Source: JAENWD01 sp963796915
GTDB lineage: Bacteria; Acidobacteriota; Vicinamibacteria; Vicinamibacterales; JAENWD01
Reading direction: 5' to 3'
DNA: 64,000 nt
Assembly: GCA_963796915.1 (NCBI GenBank)
Contig: CAWCNI010000004.1
Coordinates: forward strand, 682,001-746,000
Shown here: positions 33,908-43,000 of the stretch, in pieces
How the letters are laid out: every line of letters begins with the position of its first letter
How positions within the stretch are numbered: position 1 is the first letter of the stretch
Notes under the pieces: model-generated
What the model was told of the DNA's origin: nothing
The model's input: only the letters and a program-made list of their open reading frames with translations
Database searches by the model: none
Made by a program: the position numbers and the translations under genes

Positions 33908-35396
33908 CTACGCATCGAGGACCCAGGTGTCTTTGCTGCCGCCGCCCTGCGACGAGTTCACGACCAGCGAGCCGCTGCCGCAGCGCCACGCGCGTCAGGC
34001 CGCCGGGCACGATCGTGACGCTGGTCGCCGTAACAGGATGTACGGGCCGCAGGTCGACGTGCCGCGGCTCGACCTGGTCGTCGATGAAGCACGGCGCGCG
34101 CGACAGCGCCAGCGTCGGCTGCGCGATGTAGTTGCGCGGGTCGGCTTCGATGCGGCGTGCGGAACTCGTCGCGCTCCTGCGCCGTGCTGTGCGGGCCGAT
34201 CAGCATGCCGTAGCCGCCGGATTCGCCGACGGCCTTGACGACGAGCTCGTCCAGGTGTTCGAGCACGTAGCTGCGCTGATCGCGCTCCGGCGAGCAGGTA
34301 CGTCTCGACGTTGGGCAGGATCGGATCTTCGTCGAGGTAGAACTTGATGATCGCGCGGCACGTAGGCGTAGAGCGCCTTGTCGTCGGCGACGCCGGTGCC
34401 GATGGCGTTGGCGAGCGCGACGTTGCCGGCGCGATAGGCGTTGAACAGGCCCGGCACGCCGAGCTGCGAGTCGCGACGGAACGCCAGCGGATCGAGGAAG
34501 TCGTCGTCGACGCGGCGGTAGATCACGTCCACGCGCTGCAGGCCGCCGGTCGTCCGCATGTAGACGATGTTGTCGTGGACCAGCAGGTCGCGGCCCTCGA
34601 CCAGCTCGATGCCCATCTGCCGCGCCAGGAACGCGTGCTCGAAGTAGGCCGAGTTGAACACGCCGGGCGTGAGCAGGACGATGGTCGGATCGGGCGATGC
34701 GCGCGGCGCCAGCGCGCGCAGCGTCGCGAGCAGCGCCTGGCCGTAGTGGTCGATCGGCCGGACGTCGTAGCTGCTGAACAGCGTCGGGAAGACGCGCTTC
34801 ATCACCTGGCGGTTGGCCAGCATGTAGGACACGCCGCTCGGCACGCGCAGGTTGTCCTCGAGCACGGCGAACTGCCCGTCGGGCAGGCGGACGAGGTCGG
34901 TGCCGGCGACCGAGACGTAGATGTCGCGCGCGGACGCGCACGCCGCGCATCTCGCGCCGGAAGTGCCGGCAGCTGTAGACCAGCTCGCGCGGCACGACGC
35001 CTTCGGCGAGGATCGTGCCTTCGTGGTAGATGTCGTTCAGGAACAGGTTGAGCGCCGTGATCCGCTGCGTGAGCCCGCGCTCGATCGTGTCCCACTCCGC
35101 GGCCGGTGATGATGCGCGGCAGCAGGTCGTAGGGGAAGATCCGCTCGGTGCCTTCCTTCGTCGCCGTAGACGGTGAAGGTGATGCCCTGATTGAGGAACG
35201 CCGAGTCGGCGGCCGACTGGCGCTGACGAAGCTCGGTGGGGTCGAGATGTAACAGGCGCTCGAACAGGGGGCGGTAGTGCGATCGGGGAAGCCCGCCCGC
35301 GTCGAACATCTCGTCGAAGGCGTGATCGAGCGCGTAGCCGCGGAAGGGCGCGCAATCGCCGAGCGCGCCCGGTCCAAGGCCGGGAACCACCGTCAT
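33908..35396 (-). pseudogene. Circularly permuted ATP-grasp protein, interrupted by many one-base insertions
   Basis: The restored product is ~490 residues of the circularly permuted ATP-grasp type 2 family, putative amide-forming ligases. In order the pieces are ALDHAFDEMFDAGGLPRSHY, GTERIFPYDLLPRIITG, EWDTIERGLTQRITALNLFL, LEDNLRVPSGVSYMLANRQV through RVDVIYRRVDDDFLDPLAFR, then FYLDEDPILPNVETYL, SYVLEHLDELVVKAVGESGG, EADPRNYIAQPTLALSRAPC and finally GSLVVNSSQGGGSKDTWVLD before the stop at 33908. Shifts that I resolved exactly (near 35160 and 35103) are single extra bases. The catalytic region DELVVKAVGESGGYGMLIGP is complete. It is first in the operon with alpha-E and transglutaminase. Confidence 0.75.
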
Positions 35397-35486
35397 GACG
35401 CATTAGTATGGGGCGGCTGGCACAGTGTCAAGGCCAGCCCCGAAGTGGTCAGTCAAGTTGTCGTCGTCTGGCAGCGCGGCTCCCCC

Positions 35487-35492
35487 TATACT
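35487..35492 (+). promoter_or_regulatory. -10 element (TATACT) giving a leaderless DUF2062 mRNA
   Basis: TATACT ends exactly 7 bases before the GTG at 35499. On the other strand CATACT just upstream of 35396 would give the ATP-grasp gene a 2-base leader, so both divergent genes look (near-)leaderless. Confidence 0.6.
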
Positions 35493-35498
35493 GGTTCC

Positions 35499-36026
35499 GT
35501 GGCCTTTGAAGCGACCCTCGGCACGCTGTATCGCTGGGCGGACAAGGTGCTGCGACTGGACGACACGCCGCCGCGGCTGGCGGCCGCGTATGCCTGGGGC
35601 ATCGTGGCCGGCTTCTCGCCGTTTTTCGGCGTCCAGTACGTAGTCGCCTTCGCTGTGGCGTTCGTCCTGCGGCTGAACAAGCTGCTGGTCCTGGCGGGCC
35701 TGTGCACCAATCTCCCGTGGATCATGGTGCCGTGGTACACCGCGACCACCGCCATCGCCGGCGCGGTGCTCGGGGTGCCGTTGCCGGCAGACCTCCGCGG
35801 CGAGTTCAATCTGCTCTTCAGCCAGTCTGTCGTGTCGTGGTCGTTCTGGCACGAGTTGTTCCGGCTGGTGCGCCCGTGGGTCGTGCCCTTCGTGGCCGGC
35901 CCCACCATTGGCGCGGTTCTCCTGGGCCTGGCGATCTATCCCGCCGCGCTGCTCGTGATGCTCGCCCGGCAGCGGCAGCAGACCCGGGGCGGCGCGAGCA
36001 GCTGGATCGAGTCTCGCAACCCCTAG
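35499..36026 (+). CDS. DUF2062 membrane protein
   Basis: 175 residues. DUF2062 proteins are small integral membrane proteins of unknown function, often near glycosyltransferases or methyltransferases. The features are an amphipathic start (LYRWADKVLRLDDTPPRLAA), the family block AYAWGIVAGFSPFFGVQYVV, helices in FAVAFVLRLNKLLVLAGLCTN and WIMVPWYTATTAIAGAVLGV, and a last helix ending VMLARQRQQ. GTG at 35499 is chosen because the upstream frame is not coding-like and a TATACT -10 ends 7 bases before it. The convergent methyltransferase ends 11 bases downstream. Confidence 0.83.
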   Translation: MAFEATLGTLYRWADKVLRLDDTPPRLAAAYAWGIVAGFSPFFGVQYVVAFAVAFVLRLNKLLVLAGLCTNLPWIMVPWYTATTAIAGAVLGVPLPADLRGEFNLLFSQSVVSWSFWHELFRLVRPWVVPFVAGPTIGAVLLGLAIYPAALLVMLARQRQQTRGGASSWIESRNP

Positions 36027-36037
36027 CCGGGTTCTCC

Positions 36038-36811
36038 TCAGCGCTTGCGCGCCAGCGCCAGCAGCGAGCTGCCGAAGGGCAGCGAGATGTGCCGCACCAG
36101 AGCGGCCTCCGTGGCCAGCACCGCCGCCAGTGACTCATTCAGCGCCCGCGGCGGCAGCTGAATGTCGGACTCCTGCGCGCTGGCGCCCTTCAGGCGCTGT
36201 CCCACGCGCGCCGCCAGCATCAACGGAAACAGCGTCGCATTCGTGTGCGTGAGCGTCTCCACCGTGAAGCCGGCGTCGGCGAGACGGCCTCGGAGCAGCG
36301 GCCGGGTATAGCGCCGGCGTTCGGTGGACAGGCGCGAGTGATCCCCGTGCAGGACAGGCATCGCCGCCACGTTCACCACCAGGGCTCCGCCCGGACGCAG
36401 CAGCCGGTGCATTTCCGCAAGCGCCCGCCGCTCGGTCTCGTCGTCCAGCATGTACAGCACGTCGAACGAGGTGACGACGTCGAAGCGGGACGACTGGAAG
36501 GGGGCCGCCGCCACGCTGCCGCGAGCGAGTCCGCGCCGGCCCGCCCGGTGTCCGGCGACCAGCCCGCTCCAGTTCAGATCGAACCCGGCAGCGCTGCCGA
36601 ACCGGGCAAGCCAGGCGACGTTGTGCCCCGTGCCGCAGCCGCAATCGAGAAGGGTCGGATGCGCCACGCCCTGCACCGCGCGCTCGACCAGCGGCGCCAC
36701 AAAGCGGCGGAATCCCCGGAACCAGAAATGAGCGGTCTCGGCTCTGGCAGTGGCTGCCAGCAGCCGATCCATCGGGTCGTCGCCGGGCGGCGGTGCCGCA
36801 GGATTGGTCAC
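36038..36811 (-). CDS. Class I SAM-dependent methyltransferase
   Basis: 257 residues. Motif I is LLDCGCGTGHNVAWLARFG, followed by AGFDLN (motif II), FDVVTSFDVLYMLDDE (motif post-II/IV) and LLRPGGALVVNVAAM (motif VI region). The C-terminal part is the substrate side. The substrate is unknown. The start is GTG at 36811. The gap to the divergent pdxH is only 24 bases, and the -10 TATCAT (36818-36823) puts transcription start exactly on the GTG. Confidence 0.88.
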   Translation of the reverse strand: MTNPAAPPPGDDPMDRLLAATARAETAHFWFRGFRRFVAPLVERAVQGVAHPTLLDCGCGTGHNVAWLARFGSAAGFDLNWSGLVAGHRAGRRGLARGSVAAAPFQSSRFDVVTSFDVLYMLDDETERRALAEMHRLLRPGGALVVNVAAMPVLHGDHSRLSTERRRYTRPLLRGRLADAGFTVETLTHTNATLFPLMLAARVGQRLKGASAQESDIQLPPRALNESLAAVLATEAALVRHISLPFGSSLLALARKR

Positions 36812-36817
36812 ACCTCG

Positions 36818-36829
36818 ATGATATAAACT
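36818..36829. promoter_or_regulatory. Back-to-back -10 elements for divergent leaderless genes
   Basis: Minus-strand TATCAT (36823-36818) predicts +1 at 36811, and plus-strand TAAACT (36824-36829) predicts +1 at 36836. Both positions are the first base of a GTG start codon. The two hexamers are adjacent, so two polymerases could not open both at once. Confidence 0.55.
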
Positions 36830-36835
36830 GCGCCC

Positions 36836-37418
36836 GTGTCGGTGGCGGATCCGATCGAGTTGTTCGAAGCGGTCCTCGCGCGCGCCAGCGCCGGCGCTCC
36901 TTTTGATCCGGTGGCGGTCACGCTGGCCACCAGTACCCCAGACGGCCGCCCGTCGGCGAGGATTGTGCTGCTACGCGGCGTTGACGCACGGGGGTTCCTC
37001 TTCTACACGAACTACGAGTCCCGGAAGGCGCGCGAGCTGAACGGCAAACCCGCACGCAGCCTTGTGCTGTTACTGGCCCTGGCTCGACGAACAGGTCCGG
37101 ATCGAAGGCGGCGTCGAACCGGCACCCGCGGAGGACTCCGATCGCTATTTCGCGTCGCGGGCCCGCGGCAGCCAGATTGGCGCCTGGGCGTCGGCGCAGA
37201 GCCAACCGCTCTCCGACCGCGCCGATCTGGAGCGACGGTATCACGAGCTCGAGGCCAGTTTCGGCGACGGGCCGGTGCCGCGGCCGCCGAACTGGGGCGG
37301 CTTCCTGCTGCGGCCGGAACGGATCGAGTTCTGGCGGGCCGGCAGCTTCCGCCTGCACGATCGGCAGGTGTACGTTCGCGAAGGCGCCAGCTGGCGCCAT
37401 CACCTGCTGTACCCCTGA
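36836..37418 (+). CDS. pdxH: Pyridoxamine 5'-phosphate oxidase, frameshifted
   Basis: PdxH oxidises pyridoxine/pyridoxamine 5'-phosphate to pyridoxal phosphate using FMN. The first ~70 residues read FDPVAVTLATSTPDGRPSAR, IVLLRGVDARGFLFYTNYES and KARELNGK. After that the frame must move by one base (an extra C in AAACCCG near 37050) to give CCYWPWLDEQVRIEG, YFASRARGSQIGAWAS, WGGFLLRPERIEFW and the terminal REGASWRHHLLYP, all classic PdxH blocks. Without correction the first frame runs on into glpK, giving a false 957-residue fusion. It is the first gene of a tight six-gene operon. Confidence 0.88.
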
Positions 37419-37439
37419 GTCGAGAATCCGGGAGCAGAG

Positions 37440-38219
37440 ATGTCCACTTTGCGTCGCGAGTTCCTGTCGGAGTTCTTCGGCACGTTCGTGCTGATCGTCT
37501 TCGGCGTCGGTGTGGTCGCCCAAGTGAACCTTGGCGGCGGCGCCAACGGGCAGTACCTGTCGATCAACATCGGCTGGGGCCTGGCGGTGATGATCGCCGC
37601 CTACGTCGCCGGCGTCTCCGGGGCACACCTGAATCCGGCGGTGACGCTGGCGGCCGCGACATTCCGCGGCTTCGCCTGGCCGAAGGTGGTCCCGTACATC
37701 GTCGCGCAGACCGCGGGCGCGTTTGTCGCCGCCGCCGTGGTGTTCCTGACGTATCACGACGCGATTCAGCACTTCGACGGCGGCGTCCGCCAGGTCAGTG
37801 GCGCGCTCGGCACTGCCGGTATCTTCTCGACCTACCCGCAGCCGTGGCTGACGACAGTGTCGGGCTTTGTCGATCAGGTCCTCGGCACGGCGCTGCTCAT
37901 CATCGGAATTTTTGCCGTCACCGACGAGAAGAACCTCGCCCCGCCGAGCAATCTCGGTCCCGTGGCGGTCGGCCTCCTCGTGCTGTTGATCGGCGCCACC
38001 TACGGGCTCAACGCGGGTTACGCCATCAACCCTGCGCGCGACTTCGGCCCGCGGCTGTTCACCGCCGTCGCCGGATGGGGCAGCGGCGTGTTCACCGCCG
38101 CCAACAACTGGTGGTGGGTGCCGATCGCCGGGCCCCTCGTCGGCGGCCTGGTCGGCGGTCTGGCCTACGACCTGTTCATTGGCTGGCAGCACCCGGCGGT
38201 GCGGGAGGCACGGGGATGA
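37440..38219 (+). CDS. glpF: Aquaglyceroporin (MIP family)
   Basis: GlpF-type channels let glycerol diffuse across the inner membrane. The 259-residue protein has six helices and the two NPA boxes, GAHLNPAVTLA and AINPARDFGPRLF. The Asp after the second NPAR is the mark of glycerol facilitators as opposed to pure water channels. The gene overlaps glpK by ATGA, which fits joint uptake and phosphorylation of glycerol. Confidence 0.94.
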   Translation: MSTLRREFLSEFFGTFVLIVFGVGVVAQVNLGGGANGQYLSINIGWGLAVMIAAYVAGVSGAHLNPAVTLAAATFRGFAWPKVVPYIVAQTAGAFVAAAVVFLTYHDAIQHFDGGVRQVSGALGTAGIFSTYPQPWLTTVSGFVDQVLGTALLIIGIFAVTDEKNLAPPSNLGPVAVGLLVLLIGATYGLNAGYAINPARDFGPRLFTAVAGWGSGVFTAANNWWWVPIAGPLVGGLVGGLAYDLFIGWQHPAVREARG

Positions 38220-39709
38220 GCGAGTTCGTCATCGCGCTCGACCAGGGCACGACATCGAGCCGGGCGATCGTCTTTGGCCGCGACGGCCGCCTGGTGTCGT
38301 CGGCGCAGCAGGAGTTCCCGCAGATCTTCCCGTCGCCCGGCCACGTCGAGCACGATCCCGAGGCGATCTGGACGTCCCAGCTGCAGACGGCGCGGCAGGC
38401 GATTGCCGGCGCCAAGGTGCCCGCGAGCGCGATCAAGGCCGTCGGCATCACCAACCAGCGGGAAACGACGATCGTCTGGGATCGCGCCACCGGAAAGCCC
38501 GTGGCCAATGCGATCGTCTGGCAGAGTCGTATCACTGCGCCAATCTGCGAGGAACTGAAAGCCGCTGGGCACGAAGCGACATTCAGATCCCGTACCGGTC
38601 TGATGCTCGACCCTTATTTCTCCGGCACGAAGCTCAAGCACCTGCTCGACACGATTCCAGATCTCCGCGCGCGCGCGTCACGAGGCGAGGTGCTGTTCGG
38701 CACAGTGGACTCGTTCCTGATCTGGCGGCTGACGGGCGGGCGCTGTCACGTCACCGACGTGAGCAATGCGAGCCGCACGCTGCTCTTCAACATCCACACG
38801 CTCGACTGGGACGACACCCTGCTCGAGATTCTCGGCGTCCCGCGCGAGATGCTGCCCGAGGTGCGCGCGTCGAGCGAAGTCTACGGGCAGACCGAGCCGT
38901 CCCTGCTCGGCGCGGCCATTCCGATCGCGGGCGCCGCCGGCGACCAGCAGGCGGCTTTGTTCGGACAGGCGTGCTTCGAGCCGGGCTCGGCGAAGAACAC
39001 GTACGGCACCGGCTGCTTCCTGCTCCTCAACACGGGACATGCGCCGGTCGCGTCGCAGAGTGGCCTGTTGACGACTGTCGGCTGGAAACTGGATGGGAAG
39101 ACGACGTATTGCCTGGAGGGCGCCGTCTTCATTGCGGGCGCGGCCGTGCAGTGGGTGCGTGACGGGTTGAAGGCCATCGCCAGCTCCGCCGAGGTCGAGA
39201 AGCTCGCGGCATCCGTGCCTGACGCCGGCGGCGTCTACATGGTGCCGGCATTTGTGGGTCTCGGGGCGCCGTACTGGGATCCGTACGCACGAGGGCTGAT
39301 GATCGGCCTCACAAGAGACACCAGCCTCGGGCACATCGCGCGCGCGACGGTGGAGTCGATGGCCTATCAAACGCGGGAGCTGCTCGACCTGATGCAGCAG
39401 GAAGCCGAGTTGAAGCTCGGGGTGCTGCGCGTGGATGGCGGCGCCGCCGCCAACAACGCGCTCCTGCAGTTCCAGGCCAGCCTGCTCGGCGTGGACGTCC
39501 ATCGTCCCGTGGTCGCCGAGACGACGGCGCTCGGCGCTGCCTATCTCGCGGGCTTGGCGGTCGGCTATTGGCAGGGGACCGGAGACGTGACGCGTAACTG
39601 GGCGCTGGACCGCGCGTTCACGCCAGATATCGAGGAAGGTGAGCGTCGTCGATTGTTCGCCGGGTGGAAAAAGGCGGTGAGCCGCTCACTGAACTGGGTG
39701 GAGCATTGA
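38216..39709 (+). CDS. glpK: Glycerol kinase
   Basis: GlpK makes glycerol 3-phosphate from glycerol and ATP. The 497-residue product begins EFVIALDQGTTSSRAIVFGR and has QEFPQIFPSPGHVEHDPEAI, ITNQRETTIVWDRATGKPV, the FGGY motif region AGDQQAALFGQACFEPG, NTYGTGCFLL, PAFVGLGAPYWDPYARG and LRVDGGAAANNALLQFQAS. All ligand residues seem present and the length is standard. It is embedded in pdxH-glpF-glpK-propeller-LarA-like-SDR; its stop overlaps a TTG start of the next gene. Confidence 0.96.
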   Translation: MSEFVIALDQGTTSSRAIVFGRDGRLVSSAQQEFPQIFPSPGHVEHDPEAIWTSQLQTARQAIAGAKVPASAIKAVGITNQRETTIVWDRATGKPVANAIVWQSRITAPICEELKAAGHEATFRSRTGLMLDPYFSGTKLKHLLDTIPDLRARASRGEVLFGTVDSFLIWRLTGGRCHVTDVSNASRTLLFNIHTLDWDDTLLEILGVPREMLPEVRASSEVYGQTEPSLLGAAIPIAGAAGDQQAALFGQACFEPGSAKNTYGTGCFLLLNTGHAPVASQSGLLTTVGWKLDGKTTYCLEGAVFIAGAAVQWVRDGLKAIASSAEVEKLAASVPDAGGVYMVPAFVGLGAPYWDPYARGLMIGLTRDTSLGHIARATVESMAYQTRELLDLMQQEAELKLGVLRVDGGAAANNALLQFQASLLGVDVHRPVVAETTALGAAYLAGLAVGYWQGTGDVTRNWALDRAFTPDIEEGERRRLFAGWKKAVSRSLNWVEH

Positions 39710-40743
39710 ACCTGACGCTCTGCCGTCGACGAGCCGCGGGCCCGCTGGGGATTGGCCTGACCCTGCTCGCGCTGCTGGGGCCGGAGCGGACATTCGCCCG
39801 TCGCGCCGAGCCGCCCGTGGTCGTCGTCGTGCAAAAGGTGGCCAACTCGCTCGGCCTTTACGACTCGGTAACGGGCAGCCTCATCTGGACGGCCGCTGTC
39901 GGCGTCCGGCCGCACGAGCTCGTGCTCTCTGCTGGCGAGCGCTATGCGTATGTCACCGACTATGGCGTGGGCACGTACACCGACCCGGCCGAAGGCGGTC
40001 ACACAGTGTCGATCGTGGACCTGCGGAAAGGCGAGCGGGTCGGGGTTGTCGATCTGGGGCGCTTTCGGCGCCCGCATGGCATCGCGCTGGGCTTTTCCGG
40101 TCGCGTCTACGTGACCGTGGACCATCCCGCGGCGGTCCTCGAGATCGACACCGTCAGCAGGCGGGTCGCTGCCGAGCACCTGCTCGATCAGGCGCTGCCG
40201 CACATGGTCGTGGTGAGCCGGGACGAGCAGACGCTGTTCACTGCCAACGCCGGCGCCGGCACGGCATCGCGGATCGACCGACGGCCCGACGGCGAGGTCC
40301 GCAGTGTCACTGTCGGCGGGGTGCCGATGGGCCTTGCGCTCTCGCGCGACGGGACGCGCCTCTACGTCGCCACCAGCGGCCAGAACACGGTGGTCGTCGT
40401 TGACACCGCCAGCCTCGAGGTCGTCGATCGGCTGACCGTGACTGGCGCCCCGGCTCGTGTCAGACTGACGCCGGACGACAAGTTCCTGCTCGTCACCCTG
40501 ATCGGCAGCGGGCAGCTGGCGGTGATCGACATGGCGACACGGCACGAAGTGGCGCGCCTCGAGATCGGGGCAGCCGCCGAAGGATTGACCATCGACACGC
40601 GCAGCGGGTTCGGCTACGCATCGGCGCAGGGCGCCAACCGGATGGTGAAGTTCTCATTGACAGACTGGCGGCCGGTGCTGGAGATTGCCACCGGTAGCTC
40701 GCCCGATCCCATGGAAGTCTTTCAACGGTCCGCTGCGCCATGA
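39706..40743 (+). CDS. YVTN-type beta-propeller protein
   Basis: 345 residues with a signal peptide (GPLGIGLTLLALLGPERTFA) and a seven-bladed propeller of YVTN/cytochrome-d1-like repeats. Examples are PHELVLSAGERYAYVTDYGV, VSIVDLRKGERVGVVDLG, MGLALSRDGTRLYVATSGQN, VVVVDTASLEVVDRLTVTG and LAVIDMATRHEVARLEIGA. It is probably periplasmic. TTG at 39706 overlaps the glpK stop (TTGA) and gives a signal peptide of normal size. Its role next to glycerol genes is unknown. Confidence 0.82.
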   Translation: MNLTLCRRRAAGPLGIGLTLLALLGPERTFARRAEPPVVVVVQKVANSLGLYDSVTGSLIWTAAVGVRPHELVLSAGERYAYVTDYGVGTYTDPAEGGHTVSIVDLRKGERVGVVDLGRFRRPHGIALGFSGRVYVTVDHPAAVLEIDTVSRRVAAEHLLDQALPHMVVVSRDEQTLFTANAGAGTASRIDRRPDGEVRSVTVGGVPMGLALSRDGTRLYVATSGQNTVVVVDTASLEVVDRLTVTGAPARVRLTPDDKFLLVTLIGSGQLAVIDMATRHEVARLEIGAAAEGLTIDTRSGFGYASAQGANRMVKFSLTDWRPVLEIATGSSPDPMEVFQRSAAP

Positions 40744-42011
40744 CCTCACTTCCTCGTCAGTGCCTCGTCGCGCCGACACTCGAGCATCACGCGCTGCGTG
40801 ATCCCATGCGGACGCTCGCTGAGCGGCTCGAGGCGTCGTGGGCGGCGGAGGCGTGGGCGGGCAAGCGGGTCGCTGTTGCGGTTGGAAGCCGCGGCATCGA
40901 CCGCATCGGCGACGTGGCCCGGGTAGTCGTCGAATGGCTCAAGGCGCGCGGGGCGAGCGTCTTCGTGATGCCCGCGATGGGCAGCCACGGCGGCGCGTCG
41001 CCGGAAGGGCAGCGCGAGCTGCTCGAGAGCTATGGGGTCACCGAGGCCGCGCTGGGCGTGCCCATCGACGCCTCGATGGAGGTCACCGAGATCGGCGACA
41101 CACCCTCCGGCGTGCGTGTCGTGGTGTCGTCGGTGGCGTTGGCGGCGGACGTCGTCGTGCTCCTGAACCGGATCAAGCCGCACACCGACTTCGACAGCCC
41201 GCTGGTCGGCAGCGGCCTGTTGAAGATGTCGGCCATCGGTCTCGGCAAGGAGGAAGGCGCCGTACGGAACCACTTCGCGGCGGCGCGCGTCGGGCACGAG
41301 CGCGTGATCCTCGAGGCGTCGGCGATCGTCCTGGGCCGCCTGGGCCGCGTCCACGGCGTTGCGCTGCTCGAGGACGGCGGCCATCAACTCGCCCGGATCG
41401 AAGTGCTCGAGGGCGCGGCGTTTCGCTCGCACGAGCCGGCATTGCTCAAGCAGGCCCGCGACTGGATGCCGATGCTGCCGGTGCCGGAGGTAGACGTCCT
41501 GATCGTCGACGCGATCGGCAAGAACATCAGCGGCACGGGGATGGACACCAACATCGTCGGCCGCGGCGTCGACCTGCGGCCGCGGCAGAATCGATCGAGT
41601 GATGTCCGCGCCATCTATCTTCGCGACCTGACCCCTGAAAGCCACGGCAACGCCATCGGGATCGGCCTTGCCGACGTGGTGTCGTCGCGGCTGGTCCGGC
41701 AGATGGATCCGGTGAGCACCTACACAAACGCGGTCTCGGCGATGACGCCCGCGCCGGCGCGGATCTCGATGCACTTCGACACCGATCGCGAGTGCCTTCG
41801 TGCTGCGCTGCGGATGTCGGGCGCGGACGTCGATCGGCCGCGCATCGTGCGGATCCGGCACACCCTGGGCCTCGACCGCGTCGTCGTGTCCGAGGCGTGC
41901 CTGCCGGCCATCCGCGCCGGCGTCGAGGTGCTGGTGGCGCCGACCGCGTGGCAGTTCGACGCCTCGGGCAATCTCGACGCGGCCACCGATCTGTTCGCGC
42001 CGCACGCCTGA
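40740..42011 (+). CDS. LarA-like (DUF2088) protein, lactate-racemase family
   Basis: 423 residues. The N-terminal region AVAVGSRGIDRIGDVARVVV with MPAMGSHGGASPEGQRELLE resembles the DUF2088/LarA N-terminal domain. VVVLLNRIKPHTDFDSPLVG and LLKMSAIGLGKEEGAVRNHF are also conserved there. LarA proper racemises lactate using a nickel-pincer cofactor. Many relatives act on other 2-hydroxy acids, so only the family is claimed. The His in GSHGG and IKPHTDF are candidate catalytic residues. It overlaps the previous gene (ATGA) and is followed by an SDR 25 bases away, which suggests hydroxy-acid or sugar-acid catabolism. Confidence 0.78.
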   Translation: MTSLPRQCLVAPTLEHHALRDPMRTLAERLEASWAAEAWAGKRVAVAVGSRGIDRIGDVARVVVEWLKARGASVFVMPAMGSHGGASPEGQRELLESYGVTEAALGVPIDASMEVTEIGDTPSGVRVVVSSVALAADVVVLLNRIKPHTDFDSPLVGSGLLKMSAIGLGKEEGAVRNHFAAARVGHERVILEASAIVLGRLGRVHGVALLEDGGHQLARIEVLEGAAFRSHEPALLKQARDWMPMLPVPEVDVLIVDAIGKNISGTGMDTNIVGRGVDLRPRQNRSSDVRAIYLRDLTPESHGNAIGIGLADVVSSRLVRQMDPVSTYTNAVSAMTPAPARISMHFDTDRECLRAALRMSGADVDRPRIVRIRHTLGLDRVVVSEACLPAIRAGVEVLVAPTAWQFDASGNLDAATDLFAPHA

Positions 42012-42036
42012 GCGCGCAGAAACGCCGTCGATTGCC

Positions 42037-42849
42037 ATGACACGACAGTCCCGCCCGTCGGATTCCGACTTCCAGCTTCCGTCGCTGCGGCTCGATGGCC
42101 GCGTCGCACTGGTGACCGGGGGCAGCCGTGGGCTCGGCCTGGGCATCGCCCTGGCGCTGGCCGAACAGGGCGCCGACATTGCCCTGGCTGCGCGTGGCGC
42201 CAACGAGCTCGATGCCGCCGCCGAGGCGCTGCGTGCTCGCGGCCGCCGCGTCACGACCATCCCCATTGACATCGGCAAAGACGACGCGCCGGATCTCCTG
42301 GTGACGCGGACTGTCGAATCGCTCGGCCGTCTCGACATCCTCGTCAACGGCGCCGGCATCAACGTCCGCAAGCCGATTGCCTCCTTCACCCGCGAAGACT
42401 TCGCCGCGCTGATGCGCATCAACCTCGAAGCGGCGTTCTTCATCTCGCAGGCAGCCGGCCAGGTGATGCGGAACGCCGGCTGGGGGCGGATTCTCTGCAT
42501 CGGATCGATTGCGGCGGAAGTCGCGATCCCCAATGTCGGCATCTACGCGATGTCGAAGGGCGGCATGCGGCAGATGGTGAAGTCGCTCGCCCTGGAATGG
42601 GCCAAGTCCGGCGTCACCGTCAACGCCATCGCGCCAGGCCGATTCTGGACGCGCATGACCGACGCCGTCTTCTCCGACGACGCGCTCTACGCGAGCGCGG
42701 TGCGGGTGATTCCCATGGGCCGGCCCGGTGTTCCCGCGGATCTCGCCGGCGCCGCGATCCTGCTGGCGTCCGACGCCGGCAGCTACATCACCGGCCAGAC
42801 GATCGTGATCGACGGCGGATGGCTCGCCAGCGGCGGCGTCGACGGCTGA
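42037..42849 (+). CDS. SDR-family oxidoreductase
   Basis: 270-residue classical short-chain dehydrogenase. It has the cofactor loop VTGGSRGLGLGIALALAEQG (TGxxxGxG), the NAG-type motif VNGAGINV, catalytic Ser in CIGSIAAE and YAMSKGGMRQM (Y-x3-K), and a C-terminal GQTIVIDGGWLASGG. Arg after the first Gly loop suggests NADP(H) but this is weak. It is close to gluconate 5-dehydrogenase-like SDRs. It is the last gene of the operon; a hairpin follows at 42882. Confidence 0.92.
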   Translation: MTRQSRPSDSDFQLPSLRLDGRVALVTGGSRGLGLGIALALAEQGADIALAARGANELDAAAEALRARGRRVTTIPIDIGKDDAPDLLVTRTVESLGRLDILVNGAGINVRKPIASFTREDFAALMRINLEAAFFISQAAGQVMRNAGWGRILCIGSIAAEVAIPNVGIYAMSKGGMRQMVKSLALEWAKSGVTVNAIAPGRFWTRMTDAVFSDDALYASAVRVIPMGRPGVPADLAGAAILLASDAGSYITGQTIVIDGGWLASGGVDG

Positions 42850-42881
42850 GCCGTACGTGGGCGCGTCAACGCGGCCCGTAA

Positions 42882-42904
42882 GCGATTACGCCCGCTGTAA
42901 TCGC
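42882..42904 (+). terminator. Hairpin after the glpFK operon
   Basis: GCGATTAC and GTAATCGC form a perfect 8-bp stem around a 7-base loop, 33 bases after the SDR stop. A short T-run (ATTTTG) follows about 12 bases later. It is a plausible factor-independent terminator. Confidence 0.5.
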
Positions 42905-43000
42905 CGTTCCCCGCATTTTGCTGACGAATCGCCAAATCCGCCCTTCGAGTGGCTGGTATGGTTCGTGCTCCGCATCGACGTACCCCCGGAGGAGGAATCG

